DNA of 64,000 nucleotides, taken from positions 1 to 64,000 of the forward strand of contig JABDHJ010000003.1 of the NCBI GenBank assembly GCA_013285645.1, in the 5' to 3' direction. The DNA comes from Verrucomicrobiota bacterium. GTDB taxonomy: Bacteria > Verrucomicrobiota > Verrucomicrobiia > Methylacidiphilales > UBA1321. Every line of letters starts with the position of its first letter. Position 1 is the stretch's first letter. This document shows, piece by piece, positions 18,944 to 31,652 of this stretch. The notes under the pieces were generated by a model that saw only the letters and a list, made by a program, of their open reading frames with translations, ran no database searches and was not told where the DNA came from. The translations under genes and the position numbers were made by a program.

Positions 18944-20353
18944 ATGCGAATGAAGTCGACCGTGGCGATAGTCTTGTTGATCTGGTGTCTGCTATTCCTG
19001 AGCGATTACCCCGTCCCGATGTCGGACGATCTCTGGTTCTGCGGACCGGCGATCAGCCTGTCGCAGGGAGCCGGTTTCGCGAGCCCCTACTGCGCGTTTC
19101 TCGATCACTGGGGAGGGCGCGAAAACTTTTTCGTCTACATGCCGCTGCACAGTTATATTTTTGCGGCGTGGATCAAGGCCTTCGGGATTTCCCGTTGGTC
19201 CTTCAGCCTTTTCCAATGCGTTCTGGGCGCGGCGGCCAGCTTCGCGCTGATCGGACTTTTCAATTGCCAGAAGCGGAAACTTTTCAGCGCGATCATTCTC
19301 ACGCTGATGGTGGTCACGACTCTCTATCCATGCGGCATGCGGCCCGATTCGCTGGGCCTGGCCTTGTTACTGGCGGGCGGCCTGATCTTTCGGGCCCGGT
19401 CGTATGGCGCTTGGCTGCTGGGCAGTTTCCTCCTCTGGCTGGTGGTGATTTGTACGCCGAATTTCACACCTTTTGTCGCGATCGCCTTTCTGGCCGCGCT
19501 TTATTTCCGCTCGGACCTGACTTATCCCGTGAAGAAGGAATCGGTCTATCGCATGGCTGGAATCGTGGTCACCGGAGCTCTTGTGGGACTGCTTTTCCTG
19601 GAGATGATTCACTTCAAGCTGGGCTTGTTTTGGACGACGTTCAGCGACTTCAGCAAGGGTGCCCCGGCGAGATGGTTTTCCGAATTCCTCAAGGAAAAGA
19701 CACATATTGTCCTGCGCGTTTTTGCCTTGATCGCGCTGGCAACGGCGGGTGTTTATACGGCGGTGCGTCGTCCCCAGCTTTTCGATGTGAGAGTGACGTG
19801 GGAGATGGCGCTGGCCCTGGCCGTAGGATTGGTCAGCGTGATGGTTCTTTTTTTCAGCTCTGTCAACGGCAACTTGTGGCTGGATACCTACCTGGCATTT
19901 GTCATTTTGTGGCTGGTTCTACATTTCAAGGGAACCAACCTCCCGGTGTGCGTTGTCGCGGTGCTTGTCCTGGCCATGCTGGCGTTTCATCACCGGTACA
20001 AAACGGAACAGATGGCGACGCTGCTCTACCTCAGGCCGAAAATTTCGCAGCCCGAGTTCAAGGCCCAGATTGAAGCGATGCATGCGGATCAGGTTTATGT
20101 CGATCCGTTCGCGCTCGCGGCGATATATGATTACCGACTGCCGCCTCGGACCTACGACTTTTTCTTCGGTTTCGAGGGAATACCGTTTTCGATGAAGGAC
20201 ATGCCGCCGAACAGCCTGCTGGTCCTTTCACCGGTCTACATGGAGAACGAAACGGTGCCGGCTTCGACTGCCTTATTTGGCAGGCATGACATCAACATGT
20301 TCCGCGATCCGTACAAATTTGTGCTGTTGAGAACTCCGGCCCGGAATCCATAG
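18944..20353 (+). CDS. Polytopic membrane protein, possible GT39-like glycosyltransferase
   Basis: About 470 residues with 10 or more hydrophobic helices. The first periplasmic loop has DDLWFCGPAISLSQGAG then FVYMPLHSYIFAAWIKAFGI, which resembles the ArnT/PMT (GT39) layout of an acidic pair, a Tyr-Pro-Leu/Met-Pro-Leu loop and long helices. That family moves sugars from lipid carriers. Similarity is by pattern only. ATG 18944 (MRMKSTVAIVLLIWC) is favoured over a TTG at 18914 that abuts the ClC stop. It probably shares the ClC transcript and ends tail to tail against the HTTM gene with no gap. Confidence 0.65.
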   Translation: MRMKSTVAIVLLIWCLLFLSDYPVPMSDDLWFCGPAISLSQGAGFASPYCAFLDHWGGRENFFVYMPLHSYIFAAWIKAFGISRWSFSLFQCVLGAAASFALIGLFNCQKRKLFSAIILTLMVVTTLYPCGMRPDSLGLALLLAGGLIFRARSYGAWLLGSFLLWLVVICTPNFTPFVAIAFLAALYFRSDLTYPVKKESVYRMAGIVVTGALVGLLFLEMIHFKLGLFWTTFSDFSKGAPARWFSEFLKEKTHIVLRVFALIALATAGVYTAVRRPQLFDVRVTWEMALALAVGLVSVMVLFFSSVNGNLWLDTYLAFVILWLVLHFKGTNLPVCVVAVLVLAMLAFHHRYKTEQMATLLYLRPKISQPEFKAQIEAMHADQVYVDPFALAAIYDYRLPPRTYDFFFGFEGIPFSMKDMPPNSLLVLSPVYMENETVPASTALFGRHDINMFRDPYKFVLLRTPARNP

Positions 20354-21259
20354 CTAGGAACCGGCGGAACGCATCGCTGGATATTTTCGCGACCAGTCGA
20401 TGAGGAGGAGATAGAGGAGCATGTCATCGAAGAAGAAGATGTTCATGACGACGAGGCTGAGGAGGTGGAAGGAGAACATCAGGGGGATGAAAATCCAGCG
20501 ATAGTGGGAGGAGACGAGGCAGAGCGGCGCGGTCATTTCAAAAAGCGTGATGAAGGGCAGGCCGGCCTTGAGCATGAACACGACGAGCGGCCATTCGGGG
20601 ATATGCCAGCCGATGTCGGTGTTGAAGTAGTAGGCGCGGAGGCTGGCGTCGATGGCCCAGACTTCCATGGTGTCGCCGGTGAAAACAGGGAGGCCGCCGC
20701 GAATGAAGCGGTTGTAACCGACAAGACAATAGGAGAGGCAGAGGATGGCGACGATGGTGACTAGGGGATAGGAGCTCCACATGGCGGGAGATGTTTTCTG
20801 TTTGCTGAGTTTCGATTGGAAAAAATCGGCCCACGCGAAACCGGCGAGGACGTAGACGGCGAGGAGCAGGACGGTGTCGGTGTGGACGGCGGGGCCGAAT
20901 CCGCGGACGAGGCAGGAGTAGGCGGTGAGTAAAATGGCGGCGAGCGTGGAGGTGAGGAGGAAGGCTTTGTTGGTCAGGCCGACCGCAAGCACGGTCAACG
21001 CGACGAGCCAGAGCGTGGTGAGGCCGGTCGGGGTGAGGAGATTATCGAGTGTGCCGGTGGGGAGCAGGGCGAGGATGCCGATGGGCTGGAAGAGATCGCG
21101 AGGCAACCCGGCGAGACGCCAGAGGGGATCGAGCGCGAGCTTGAAGATCCAGAGCGCGAAAATGCCGAGGCGGGTGAGGCGCAGTAATCGCGGTCCCGCC
21201 TGCTCGTGGAGCAGTTCTAGCGGGCCGATGAGATGTCGTAGCGGTTGAGCAACTGGCAT
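20354..21259 (-). CDS. HTTM-like integral membrane protein
   Basis: 301 residues, about seven transmembrane helices, no cleaved signal. The helix pattern, with a region VWAIDASLRAYYFNTDIGWHIPEW and later FEMTAPLCLV and FHLLSLVVMNIFFFDDMLLYLLL, resembles HTTM (horizontally transferred transmembrane; gamma-carboxylase-related) domains. No enzymatic residues can be assigned. Its 5' end overlaps the upstream gene by 43 bases (21217-21259), and both are read with the methyltransferase gene upstream. Confidence 0.7.
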   Translation of the reverse strand: MPVAQPLRHLIGPLELLHEQAGPRLLRLTRLGIFALWIFKLALDPLWRLAGLPRDLFQPIGILALLPTGTLDNLLTPTGLTTLWLVALTVLAVGLTNKAFLLTSTLAAILLTAYSCLVRGFGPAVHTDTVLLLAVYVLAGFAWADFFQSKLSKQKTSPAMWSSYPLVTIVAILCLSYCLVGYNRFIRGGLPVFTGDTMEVWAIDASLRAYYFNTDIGWHIPEWPLVVFMLKAGLPFITLFEMTAPLCLVSSHYRWIFIPLMFSFHLLSLVVMNIFFFDDMLLYLLLIDWSRKYPAMRSAGS

Positions 21260-21849
21260 GAGGGTTGGGCGCGGGATTCGGCGGCGGGCGGGTGAAGTTT
21301 CACGGCCATGACGACGAGATCGACGCGGTGAACGGGATCGTCGGCGTGGTGTTGGTTGTAAGCGGTCGCCATGGCGTGGGCGAGTTCGTCAAGCTGGGCA
21401 GGCGAGTACTGGGTCGGATCGTCGAGCGGATAAATCTGGACGATGGAGGGGAAAAGTTGCTCGACGAGGAGGCGGACTTTTTGGCCGCTGGCCGTGGTGG
21501 CGATGAATTCGCGGCAGGTGACAGGGTCGTCTTCGCGGACAGTGGAGAAGATGAACCAGGAGACGTAGGGATAATAAGCGCGGCTGTTGAGCGTGTAGTG
21601 GCCGAGGATCATGCTGCCGACGAGGAGGGCGAGCATCGTGCGGTGAAAGACTGGCATGGAAGTTACCCAGCGGACCATTGGCGGCCAGTAGCAGAACAGG
21701 CGCAGCACGATGAAAAGCAGCAGGGCTTGGCCGGTGAGATTGAAGGGAATGAAGGCAAACGGAGAGAGGGAAATCGCGCCGATGATCACAACGATGACCA
21801 CGAGGGACATCGGGGGGAGCCAAAGCGGTTTGTCCTCGGAAGTGGTCAT
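21217..21849 (-). CDS. Membrane protein partner of HTTM-like gene
   Basis: 210 residues with three or four N-terminal hydrophobic helices (residues ~12-90), then a soluble C-terminal domain (VREDDPVTCREFIATTASGQ to the end). No family recognised. Start and stop overlap the flanking genes (ATGA at 21849-21846 with the methyltransferase; 43 bases with the HTTM-like gene), so the three act as one operon and probably one pathway. Confidence 0.75.
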   Translation of the reverse strand: MTTSEDKPLWLPPMSLVVIVVIIGAISLSPFAFIPFNLTGQALLLFIVLRLFCYWPPMVRWVTSMPVFHRTMLALLVGSMILGHYTLNSRAYYPYVSWFIFSTVREDDPVTCREFIATTASGQKVRLLVEQLFPSIVQIYPLDDPTQYSPAQLDELAHAMATAYNQHHADDPVHRVDLVVMAVKLHPPAAESRAQPSCQLLNRYDISSAR

Positions 21850-22451
21850 GAGTTAGATTTTTGTGCGATGACGACGAGGTGCTTTTCGGGATATTGATCG
21901 TATTCGAGATGGCGGCAGACGCAGCCGAATTTTGGCAGAAGTTCGAGCAGGCGCGGAGTGCCCAGCGTGCCATAGGAGAGAGGGATGCCCATATGACCGG
22001 AGTCGCCGTGGTCGCCCGGTTCGTCGAAGCCGACCATGGTGAAGAGATGCACGCCGCCCGGGGCGAGGCCTGCGGAAATTTTCTCCAACACCGGTTCCTG
22101 GAGCTTGAGCGGGAGATGCCAGGTGCTGTCCCACGCCGAAATGAAATCGTATTTCTTGGAGAAATTCCACTGGCTGATTTCGGCGTGATGGAATGGGACG
22201 CTGGAGTGGCGCGTCCGCGCGAGCACGATCATTTCGGCGGAGACGTCGAGGCCTTCGGGGTGGAAACCGTGATGGAGGAGAAGATCCATTATGCGGCCTT
22301 CGCTGCCGCAACCGATGTCCAGCGCCGTGCCGCGATTTTTGACGAATTGAATGGCGCGCTCGAACTGGGCGATGCCGTAGGATTTATTGGGAAGCTCCTG
22401 CCACTTGCGGGCGATCTGGTCGTAGCTGCGGCCTATGGCTTCCGGTTCCAT
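21846..22451 (-). CDS. SAM-dependent class I methyltransferase
   Basis: About 201 residues. The SAM-binding motif I is ALDIGCGSEGRIMDLLL; GLDVSAEMIVLAR (motif post I) and FDFISAWDSTWHLPL-type motif IV follow, then GLAPGGVHLFTMVGF. The ATG at 22451 (MEPEAIGRSYDQIARKW) is chosen because the longer frame to 22505 is made of a palindromic repeat. The substrate is unknown. It heads a three-gene overlapping operon. Confidence 0.85.
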   Translation of the reverse strand: MEPEAIGRSYDQIARKWQELPNKSYGIAQFERAIQFVKNRGTALDIGCGSEGRIMDLLLHHGFHPEGLDVSAEMIVLARTRHSSVPFHHAEISQWNFSKKYDFISAWDSTWHLPLKLQEPVLEKISAGLAPGGVHLFTMVGFDEPGDHGDSGHMGIPLSYGTLGTPRLLELLPKFGCVCRHLEYDQYPEKHLVVIAQKSNS

Positions 22452-22494
22452 TTCTGTGGTGTAACAGGATATGGCGTGGATGAAAGACGGAAGG

Positions 22495-22595
22495 CACCGT
22501 CGCACGGGGTGCGACGGCTACCACGGAGGAAAGGCACGACGGTTATAGACCGCCGCTACAGGCTGAACTGATCCTTCGACAAGCTCAGGATGCCG
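22495..22595. repeat. Repeat cluster: family C variants and family B
   Basis: Hairpin CCGTCGCACGGGGTGCGACGG then CTACCACGG at 22496-22528, a CGACGGTTATAGACCGCCGC unit at 22538-22562, then family B at 22565-22593. The same three modules are also grouped at 30060-30166. Confidence 0.75.
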
Positions 22596-22616
22596 GAAAG
22601 GTTATTTGCGTATTTA

Positions 22617-26417
<3,801 letters not shown>

Positions 26418-26435
26418 TGGAGAGATAAACATATC

Positions 26436-26453
26436 GACGCATCTGGATGCGTC
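26436..26453. promoter_or_regulatory. Perfect palindrome upstream of metH
   Basis: GACGCATC-TG-GATGCGTC lies 19 bases before the chosen metH start and directly before the alternative start. It could be a repressor site or, in the mRNA, a hairpin that hides the ribosome-binding region. No known methionine riboswitch core was recognised in the 80-base gap. Confidence 0.5.
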
Positions 26454-26498
26454 AATGGATTAGTTGGGGCTTTTCTTCAACTAGGAGTTCACTTGTGC

Positions 26499-28130
26499 TT
26501 AATCATTATTAGCGTCTGGTGCGATGTGAATCTTTATCTTCCCATCGTTATAATCCTCCGGTCCTTTGGGACCGGGTATCTCTGCAGCCAACTTGCCAAT
26601 CTGCTCAATGTTCTCCTGCGAGGCTGGCATAGCTTTGAGGACACTGAAGTGATTCGTGTTGTAGGGATCGGTCTTGCCCAGGAAAAAAATGCATGAACTC
26701 CCTTCAGGAACGAGCGTCTCATGATTAGAAGAATCAACTGACTGATTGATCCAGATGTTTCCTTTGGAGACCAAGCCGCGAACAACCTTGAAAACTTTGA
26801 CTGAAAAAAGTGTTGGCTGTACGGATTTGATTTCTTCGCCAATCAAAATTGCGTCAGCACGGCCAAGGACTTCCTCGGGTTTAATTGTACTTCCACATAG
26901 AACCGAATCTGTAGGCGGTAGGATTGAGTTCGTGACCAGTAGGCGAATTTCATCCGTTGCGGGTAAAGCCTTTAGAATAGTCCAAGGATCTTTGTCTCCT
27001 GGATTGCCGTTTCGGGAATAGAATATATAGGTTCCAGACAGACTGGAGGCGGGTGACTGATTATTAATGAAAACTGTAGCCGTAGTCTGGTTGGGGACGG
27101 TTCCACGAAAAACGTGGGAGGTCTTGATTCCGACGTTGCAGAGATGTGGCGTTGGGAAAGCAAACGAAAATAGGTCGCTTTGATCCGGTGTGCCGGAGGT
27201 ATTGAATTGCCCTTCGAAAATGGCATCTGCTGTCACGAGTGCGTCTTGAAGATCAAGATCATCGCAGATGGGAGAAGTGTTTTGTGTGGGTAAGGCAGGC
27301 AACATCTTCTCAACTTGCGCGATATTCTCCTTTGTGGCGGGAAGGAGTTTATTGGTTTCGATATTCACTGATCCTCTATCAACAAAAAAAAGATAGGATT
27401 GTCCGGCCTTCGGTGGATCTTCGTGGGGATCAAATATGACATTGAGATCAATCATGAGCGGATTTGCCACGGGACCACGAAACAATCGTGAGATTCTAAC
27501 GGAAACCCCATTATATTCCGTTACACCCGGCGGTCCTAAATCGGCGGCTCCGATGTTGATGACTGTACCTGCGAAAATGGAATTCGACTTTGATATGGCA
27601 TCGCTCATTTTCATTCGGCTTCCACTAAGTTGATGATAATTTTTTGGGAGCGTTATTAGACGCTTTACCTCCGCGATATTGGTGTCAGTAGCGCTCAGAA
27701 GCTTGATGGCATCGTAGGGATCCATTGCCCACGCCGAAGGACGTATGTGGTTCTTGGCCAAAAAGAAAATATACGATGTTTCAGTCGCTGGTTTTATTTC
27801 GCTCTTTGCAAGATTGATTGGTATGTCAATTTCCAGAGGGCTTTGAGTTCCACCTCGAAGAAATTGGATTTCCTGAGCTTGGTTCTCATGCATTGTGAGT
27901 TGTGAGCCCGAGGTAGTTTCGGTGCCGATTTTGATGAGTTTGGCCACAATAATGGCATCGGCCTGAAGAATGAGGTCGGCGGCCTTTAGATCGGAACCGG
28001 GTAGGGTCTGAGGGTGCTGAGCCGTTACAATTGGGGCCTGAGGCCTGACGTTTTGGAGGCCAAGGGCAATAAGCACCAGAGCGATCAGAGACGGGGGCAG
28101 CATGGCTCTCATCAATTCCATGTTGCGCAC
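26499..28130 (-). CDS. Secreted protein made of four repeats of one ~130-residue module
   Basis: 543 residues with an N-terminal hydrophobic signal (PPSLIALVLIALGL). Four tandem units each have A-DAI-F-G/K, a middle F/RG strand (FLRGG, LFRGP, VFRGT, VVRGL), an aromatic strand (YIFFLAKN, YLFFVDRG, YIFYSRNG, CIFFLGKT) and a closing helix (LLSATDTNIAEV, LLPATKENIAQV, ALPATDEIRLLV, AMPASQENIEQI). I do not recognise the module as a named family; a beta-rich extracytoplasmic domain is likely. The gene is AT-richer than metH, which lies downstream on the same strand. Confidence 0.8.
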   Translation of the reverse strand: MRNMELMRAMLPPSLIALVLIALGLQNVRPQAPIVTAQHPQTLPGSDLKAADLILQADAIIVAKLIKIGTETTSGSQLTMHENQAQEIQFLRGGTQSPLEIDIPINLAKSEIKPATETSYIFFLAKNHIRPSAWAMDPYDAIKLLSATDTNIAEVKRLITLPKNYHQLSGSRMKMSDAISKSNSIFAGTVINIGAADLGPPGVTEYNGVSVRISRLFRGPVANPLMIDLNVIFDPHEDPPKAGQSYLFFVDRGSVNIETNKLLPATKENIAQVEKMLPALPTQNTSPICDDLDLQDALVTADAIFEGQFNTSGTPDQSDLFSFAFPTPHLCNVGIKTSHVFRGTVPNQTTATVFINNQSPASSLSGTYIFYSRNGNPGDKDPWTILKALPATDEIRLLVTNSILPPTDSVLCGSTIKPEEVLGRADAILIGEEIKSVQPTLFSVKVFKVVRGLVSKGNIWINQSVDSSNHETLVPEGSSCIFFLGKTDPYNTNHFSVLKAMPASQENIEQIGKLAAEIPGPKGPEDYNDGKIKIHIAPDANND

Positions 28131-28258
28131 TGGCTGTCTAACGCCAAGGAAACTCTTCTGTTATGGCTAAAGAATGATCAAGGCGATAGGCCAATGCCTT
28201 GCAGCAATGATCCAAATCAGTGCGAATGAAATGTCGTTGAGGGAATGAGGTATTTCTG

Positions 28259-28480
28259 AATGGAGTTTGGGAATGATGGGGAATGCACGACGGTTATAGA
28301 CCAACACTACAGGCTGGAGGAGGGCATCCGCCGATGGGACATCGGCGGCTACCCCGGAAGGGGAGGCACCGCTGCCGGGCCTGCGGCGGCTACCGGGGGC
28401 AAGGGGATCGTCGCCCGGAGGTCGACGGCTACCTCGTAAGGAAACATCCGCCGATGGGGACATCGGCGGCTACCACGGAT
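28259..28480. repeat. Tandem array of five family C-type palindromes
   Basis: In order: CGACGGTTATAGACC unit (28288), CCGCCGATGGGACATCGGCGG (28327), GCTGCCGGGCCTGCGGCGG (28370), CGTCGCCCGGAGGTCGACGG (28410) and CCGCCGATGGGGACATCGGC (28448). Four of the five end in GGCTACC. A partial family A unit precedes them at 28259-28277. The array fills the leader upstream of the C-terminal processing protease gene. Confidence 0.8.
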
Positions 28481-28522
28481 TCTCTCTGCGGCTTTGGTCT
28501 CGTAAAGAGGGGGAAGTTGTGT

Positions 28523-29917
28523 ATGTTGGGTCTGTTTATGGCTCGTGCGCGTCTCACTTTCCTGCTGGCGGCTTTTATGCTGCTGACCGGTCTAATAGGT
28601 TGGCAGAGCGGGCGTTCGGCCACAGGCGATACGCCTTCGGACGAGAGTTATGAATCGACGCTGCTTTTTGCGCGGGTGATGCAATTGATCCGGCAGGATT
28701 ATGTCGATGAGAGCAAGACGAGTTACAAGGACCTGACCTACGCGGCGTTGAAGGGAATGTTGGCGTCGCTTGATCCGCACAGCCAGTTCCTTGACGAGGA
28801 GGATTTCCAGGACATCCAGCGCGAGACGAAGGGCGAGTTCAGCGGGCTGGGCATCGTGATCGGGATCAAGGACAACGCGCTGGTGATTATTTCGCCGATG
28901 GAGGATTCGCCGAGCGGTCGCGCGGGGTTGATGCCGGGCGATCACATTTTGAAGATCAACGGCAAGAGCACGGCAAAGATGACGCTGGCCGCGGCCGAGA
29001 AGGCGCTCAAGGGTGTGCCGGGCGAGAAGGCGGACCTGACGCTGCTGCGTCCGACGGCAGGTGCGCCGAATGGTGGAACGGTTTTCGATGTGGAGCTGAC
29101 GCGGGAGACGATTCAGGTGGCGTCGGTGAAGGATGCGCACATGTTGCCGGGAACTTTGGCGGGGCAGGACAAGATCGGTTATGTGCGGATCGAGGAATTT
29201 AGCGATAACACCTCGGATGAAATGGACCATGCGTTGGAGGGGCTTGAGCACGATGGGATGCAGGCGCTGGTGATCGATTTGCGGAATAATCCGGGCGGAC
29301 TGCTGGACTCGGCGGTGGATGTGGCGGGGAAATTTCTGCCCGCGAACACGGTGATTGTCTCGACGAGGGGACGCGTGGCGGACCAGTCGCAGGAGTTTCG
29401 CGCGCGGACGCATCGGGATCATCCCGCTTATCCGATTGCGCTGTTGATCAACGGCTATAGCGCGAGTGGCGCGGAGATTATGGCGGGCGCGTTGAAGGAT
29501 TTGAACCGGGCGATTTTGGTCGGAGAGACAACTTTTGGGAAGGGATCCGTGCAGACGGTGCAACCGCTGGGCAATGGCGTGGGGTTGCGTCTGACGATGG
29601 CGAAGTATTATACGCCGGATAAGAAATCGATTCATGGGGTTGGGATTTCGCCGGACATTAGCGTTCCGGTTACCGATGAGGAGGCGCGGCGCGTTGACTT
29701 GGCCCAGGAGAAGCGTCCGCTGACTCCGGAAGAGCAAGCCGAAGTGGCTAAGGCGCAGGACCGGCAACTCGAACGCGCGGTGAGTTCGCTGCGGAGTGTG
29801 CGTATTTATAATGAGCGGCAGGCGGCGCTGAATGCCGCACCGAAGACTACTACGGAGGCGAAGGCGCCCGCGCAGAAACCGGCGGATAGTTCGGTGACGC
29901 CGGGTGCGGCGCAGTAG
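28523..29917 (+). CDS. ctpA: C-terminal processing protease (S41 family)
   Basis: About 464 residues; a periplasmic Ser/Lys protease that trims C-termini or degrades cell-wall proteins. A signal anchor (LTFLLAAFMLLTGLIGW) is followed by an N-terminal helical region, a PDZ domain (GEFSGLGIVIGI ... GLMPGDHILKING) and the protease core with nucleophile Ser in NGYSASGAEIMAGAL and base Lys in GETTFGKGSVQTVQPL. The start at 28523 has a purine-rich AGAGGGGGAAG about 7 bases upstream. The last ~60 residues are Ala/Pro/Thr-rich. Its leader holds five palindromic repeats. Confidence 0.93.
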   Translation: MLGLFMARARLTFLLAAFMLLTGLIGWQSGRSATGDTPSDESYESTLLFARVMQLIRQDYVDESKTSYKDLTYAALKGMLASLDPHSQFLDEEDFQDIQRETKGEFSGLGIVIGIKDNALVIISPMEDSPSGRAGLMPGDHILKINGKSTAKMTLAAAEKALKGVPGEKADLTLLRPTAGAPNGGTVFDVELTRETIQVASVKDAHMLPGTLAGQDKIGYVRIEEFSDNTSDEMDHALEGLEHDGMQALVIDLRNNPGGLLDSAVDVAGKFLPANTVIVSTRGRVADQSQEFRARTHRDHPAYPIALLINGYSASGAEIMAGALKDLNRAILVGETTFGKGSVQTVQPLGNGVGLRLTMAKYYTPDKKSIHGVGISPDISVPVTDEEARRVDLAQEKRPLTPEEQAEVAKAQDRQLERAVSSLRSVRIYNERQAALNAAPKTTTEAKAPAQKPADSSVTPGAAQ

Positions 29918-30166
29918 TTGATCGGCAATGGAGTTGCCTCAGCAAGTGCGTTCCTAAACACGCACGCGTGATGGAGTTTGGGATCGAGGAACGTGAAAGT
30001 CCGAGACGACCCCCTGTGCGCTTCGCGCACCCGGACAACAAGTAGTCCGGGCCACCCGAACCGTCGCACAGAGTGCGACGGCTACCACGGAGGGAAGGCG
30101 TCCGCCGCTAGGGACAGCGGCGGCTACCACGGAGGTAAAAGACGACGGTTATAGACCGCCGCTACA
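29918..30166. repeat. Repeat cluster between ctpA and Rieske gene
   Basis: Family A (long-loop) at 29924-29990; hairpins GTGCGCTTCGCGCAC (30015) and CCGGACAACAAGTAGTCCGG (30031); family C units at about 30062-30094 and 30103-30140; and CGACGGTTATAGACCGCCGC at 30143. The genes on both sides converge on it, so it may serve as a two-way terminator. Confidence 0.75.
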
Positions 30167-30559
30167 TTAAACCGCAGGAATGTTGACGAGGAGATGGCCT
30201 GAGGCGTTAATGGAGGTGGCGAGTACGGGGAGATTGCGCTTGGCTGGGCCTTGGGTGACGTGGCCGTTGGGGGCGAAGGTTGAGCCGTGGCGTTTGCAAT
30301 AGAAGGAGCAATCGGATTGGGCTTTGAGTGTGACGTTGCGATGCGTGCAAATCGAGGAGAGTGCGAAGAGTTGTCCGCCCCGGCGCACGATGAAGAAGCC
30401 GAGGTCTTTGTAGGTGTCGTAAACGCCGTCGGCGGCGAAGTTGCCAGCGGGGCCCGCGTCCACCGTTTGCGCGGGACCGTCGCTGGCGATTACGTTCAGG
30501 GATCCGCAGGCGACGGCACCTGCAGTGAGCATCAGGAATTCTCGGCGACTGATGTTCAT
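30167..30559 (-). CDS. Tat-exported Rieske [2Fe-2S] protein
   Basis: 130 residues. The twin-arginine signal is SRREFLMLTAGAVACGS. The Rieske cluster ligands are complete: C71 and H73 in CTHRN, C88 and H91 in CKRHGSTF. It is small and has no adjacent cytochrome b gene, so it is more likely a stand-alone periplasmic electron carrier or arsenite-oxidase-type small subunit than part of a bc complex. It follows an outer-membrane protein gene on the same strand, 32 bases away. Confidence 0.88.
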   Translation of the reverse strand: MNISRREFLMLTAGAVACGSLNVIASDGPAQTVDAGPAGNFAADGVYDTYKDLGFFIVRRGGQLFALSSICTHRNVTLKAQSDCSFYCKRHGSTFAPNGHVTQGPAKRNLPVLATSINASGHLLVNIPAV

Positions 30560-30591
30560 GGTTAATCGGCTAAGGAATTATCTGCTCAAGC

Positions 30592-31515
30592 TTAATACTC
30601 GAATACCAAGCTGGTCACGACGCCCCAATGTTGATCATCGCGGGCGGTGGCATCGAGCGGGAACACATAGGCGGCACCGAGCCGAGGTTGGATGTTTCCA
30701 ATGGGCTTCAAGTTGGCGCGGAATCCCGCATCGGCGGTCAGGCCGTTGGCGAAGGTGAAATTTAACGACTTGGCACCATTCAATTCGAACATGGGAATGA
30801 GCTGCATCAGGCCGGGGATGGCAATTTGCTCGTGGGTGATCGTGTAACCGGCAACGAAACCGTACTCGAAGGTCTGCTGGCCACCGACGCCGTCGTGTGC
30901 GCCGACGAACGTGGAGTAACCGAAGATGGATTGCAGGGTGAAGTGATCGCCGATCCGCAAATCGTTGAAGAGCTTGGGAACGACTTCGGTGGTCTCGGCA
31001 ATGGCCGAGCCGGTGGGAATGCCGATTTCCATCGCCACGCCAAACGTGGTGTCCCAGTTGCCGCTCGGTGCGACATAATCGGCAAAGGGCATGCGGGCAC
31101 CGACATCGACGTTGCCAAAATTCACCGCCGACTTGCTGCCGTCGCCAGCGTTATCGATTTGTAACGGGGCTTCCACTTCAAGGGTCAACTGGCCGAAACC
31201 TTTTTCGACTTCGCCGGTCAGCAGGTTGGAATGATCGGTGCCGCCGGATTTGCTGTACTGCCAATCGAGGCGGGCTTCGTTGACTTCGAGGTCGGTGTCA
31301 TCGACGAGGAAGGGCTCGGGATAAACGCCCTGTCCGTAAGAGCTGCGCTTGTCCAGCCAGTCGAACATGCCGAACTTGGAACTTGCGGCCAGCGTGGTTG
31401 AAGCATTGGCAGGCGCCTTCAGGTCGGCGGGCACGGAGGCCATATCATCGCCTGCCCGGAGGGCGAGGGGCATCGCCAGGGCGACGGCTAAACAGATCAA
31501 CGTAAGTTTCTTCAT
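30592..31515 (-). CDS. Outer-membrane beta-barrel protein
   Basis: 307 residues, signal peptide MKKLTLICLAVALAMPLALRAG, then a region with alternating hydrophobic strands (GQLTLEVEAPLQI, DTTFGVAMEIGIPTG, HWGVVTSLVFEY). The C-terminal Phe-Glu-Tyr fits the outer-membrane insertion signal. It resembles proteins annotated as transporters of the phenol-degradation type or generic porin-like barrels; the substrate is unknown. It lies directly upstream of the Rieske gene. Confidence 0.72.
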   Translation of the reverse strand: MKKLTLICLAVALAMPLALRAGDDMASVPADLKAPANASTTLAASSKFGMFDWLDKRSSYGQGVYPEPFLVDDTDLEVNEARLDWQYSKSGGTDHSNLLTGEVEKGFGQLTLEVEAPLQIDNAGDGSKSAVNFGNVDVGARMPFADYVAPSGNWDTTFGVAMEIGIPTGSAIAETTEVVPKLFNDLRIGDHFTLQSIFGYSTFVGAHDGVGGQQTFEYGFVAGYTITHEQIAIPGLMQLIPMFELNGAKSLNFTFANGLTADAGFRANLKPIGNIQPRLGAAYVFPLDATARDDQHWGVVTSLVFEY

Positions 31516-31652
31516 GGAACTAGACCTAGCCGATTTAAAAAAATTCCGCTGCCGCTCGGTTGCTATTAATTAGCGATAGGTTGTCATGCCTGCTGTTCCG
31601 GGTACGCACGCATTGCGCCGCGTCTCGAATCGATTTATATCTATCGGGCTGC

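Noticed and set aside
28259-30166. CRISPR-like array in the repeat clusters
   Set aside because: Units differ in stem sequence and spacing, are palindromic throughout and have no constant repeat-spacer length or cas genes.
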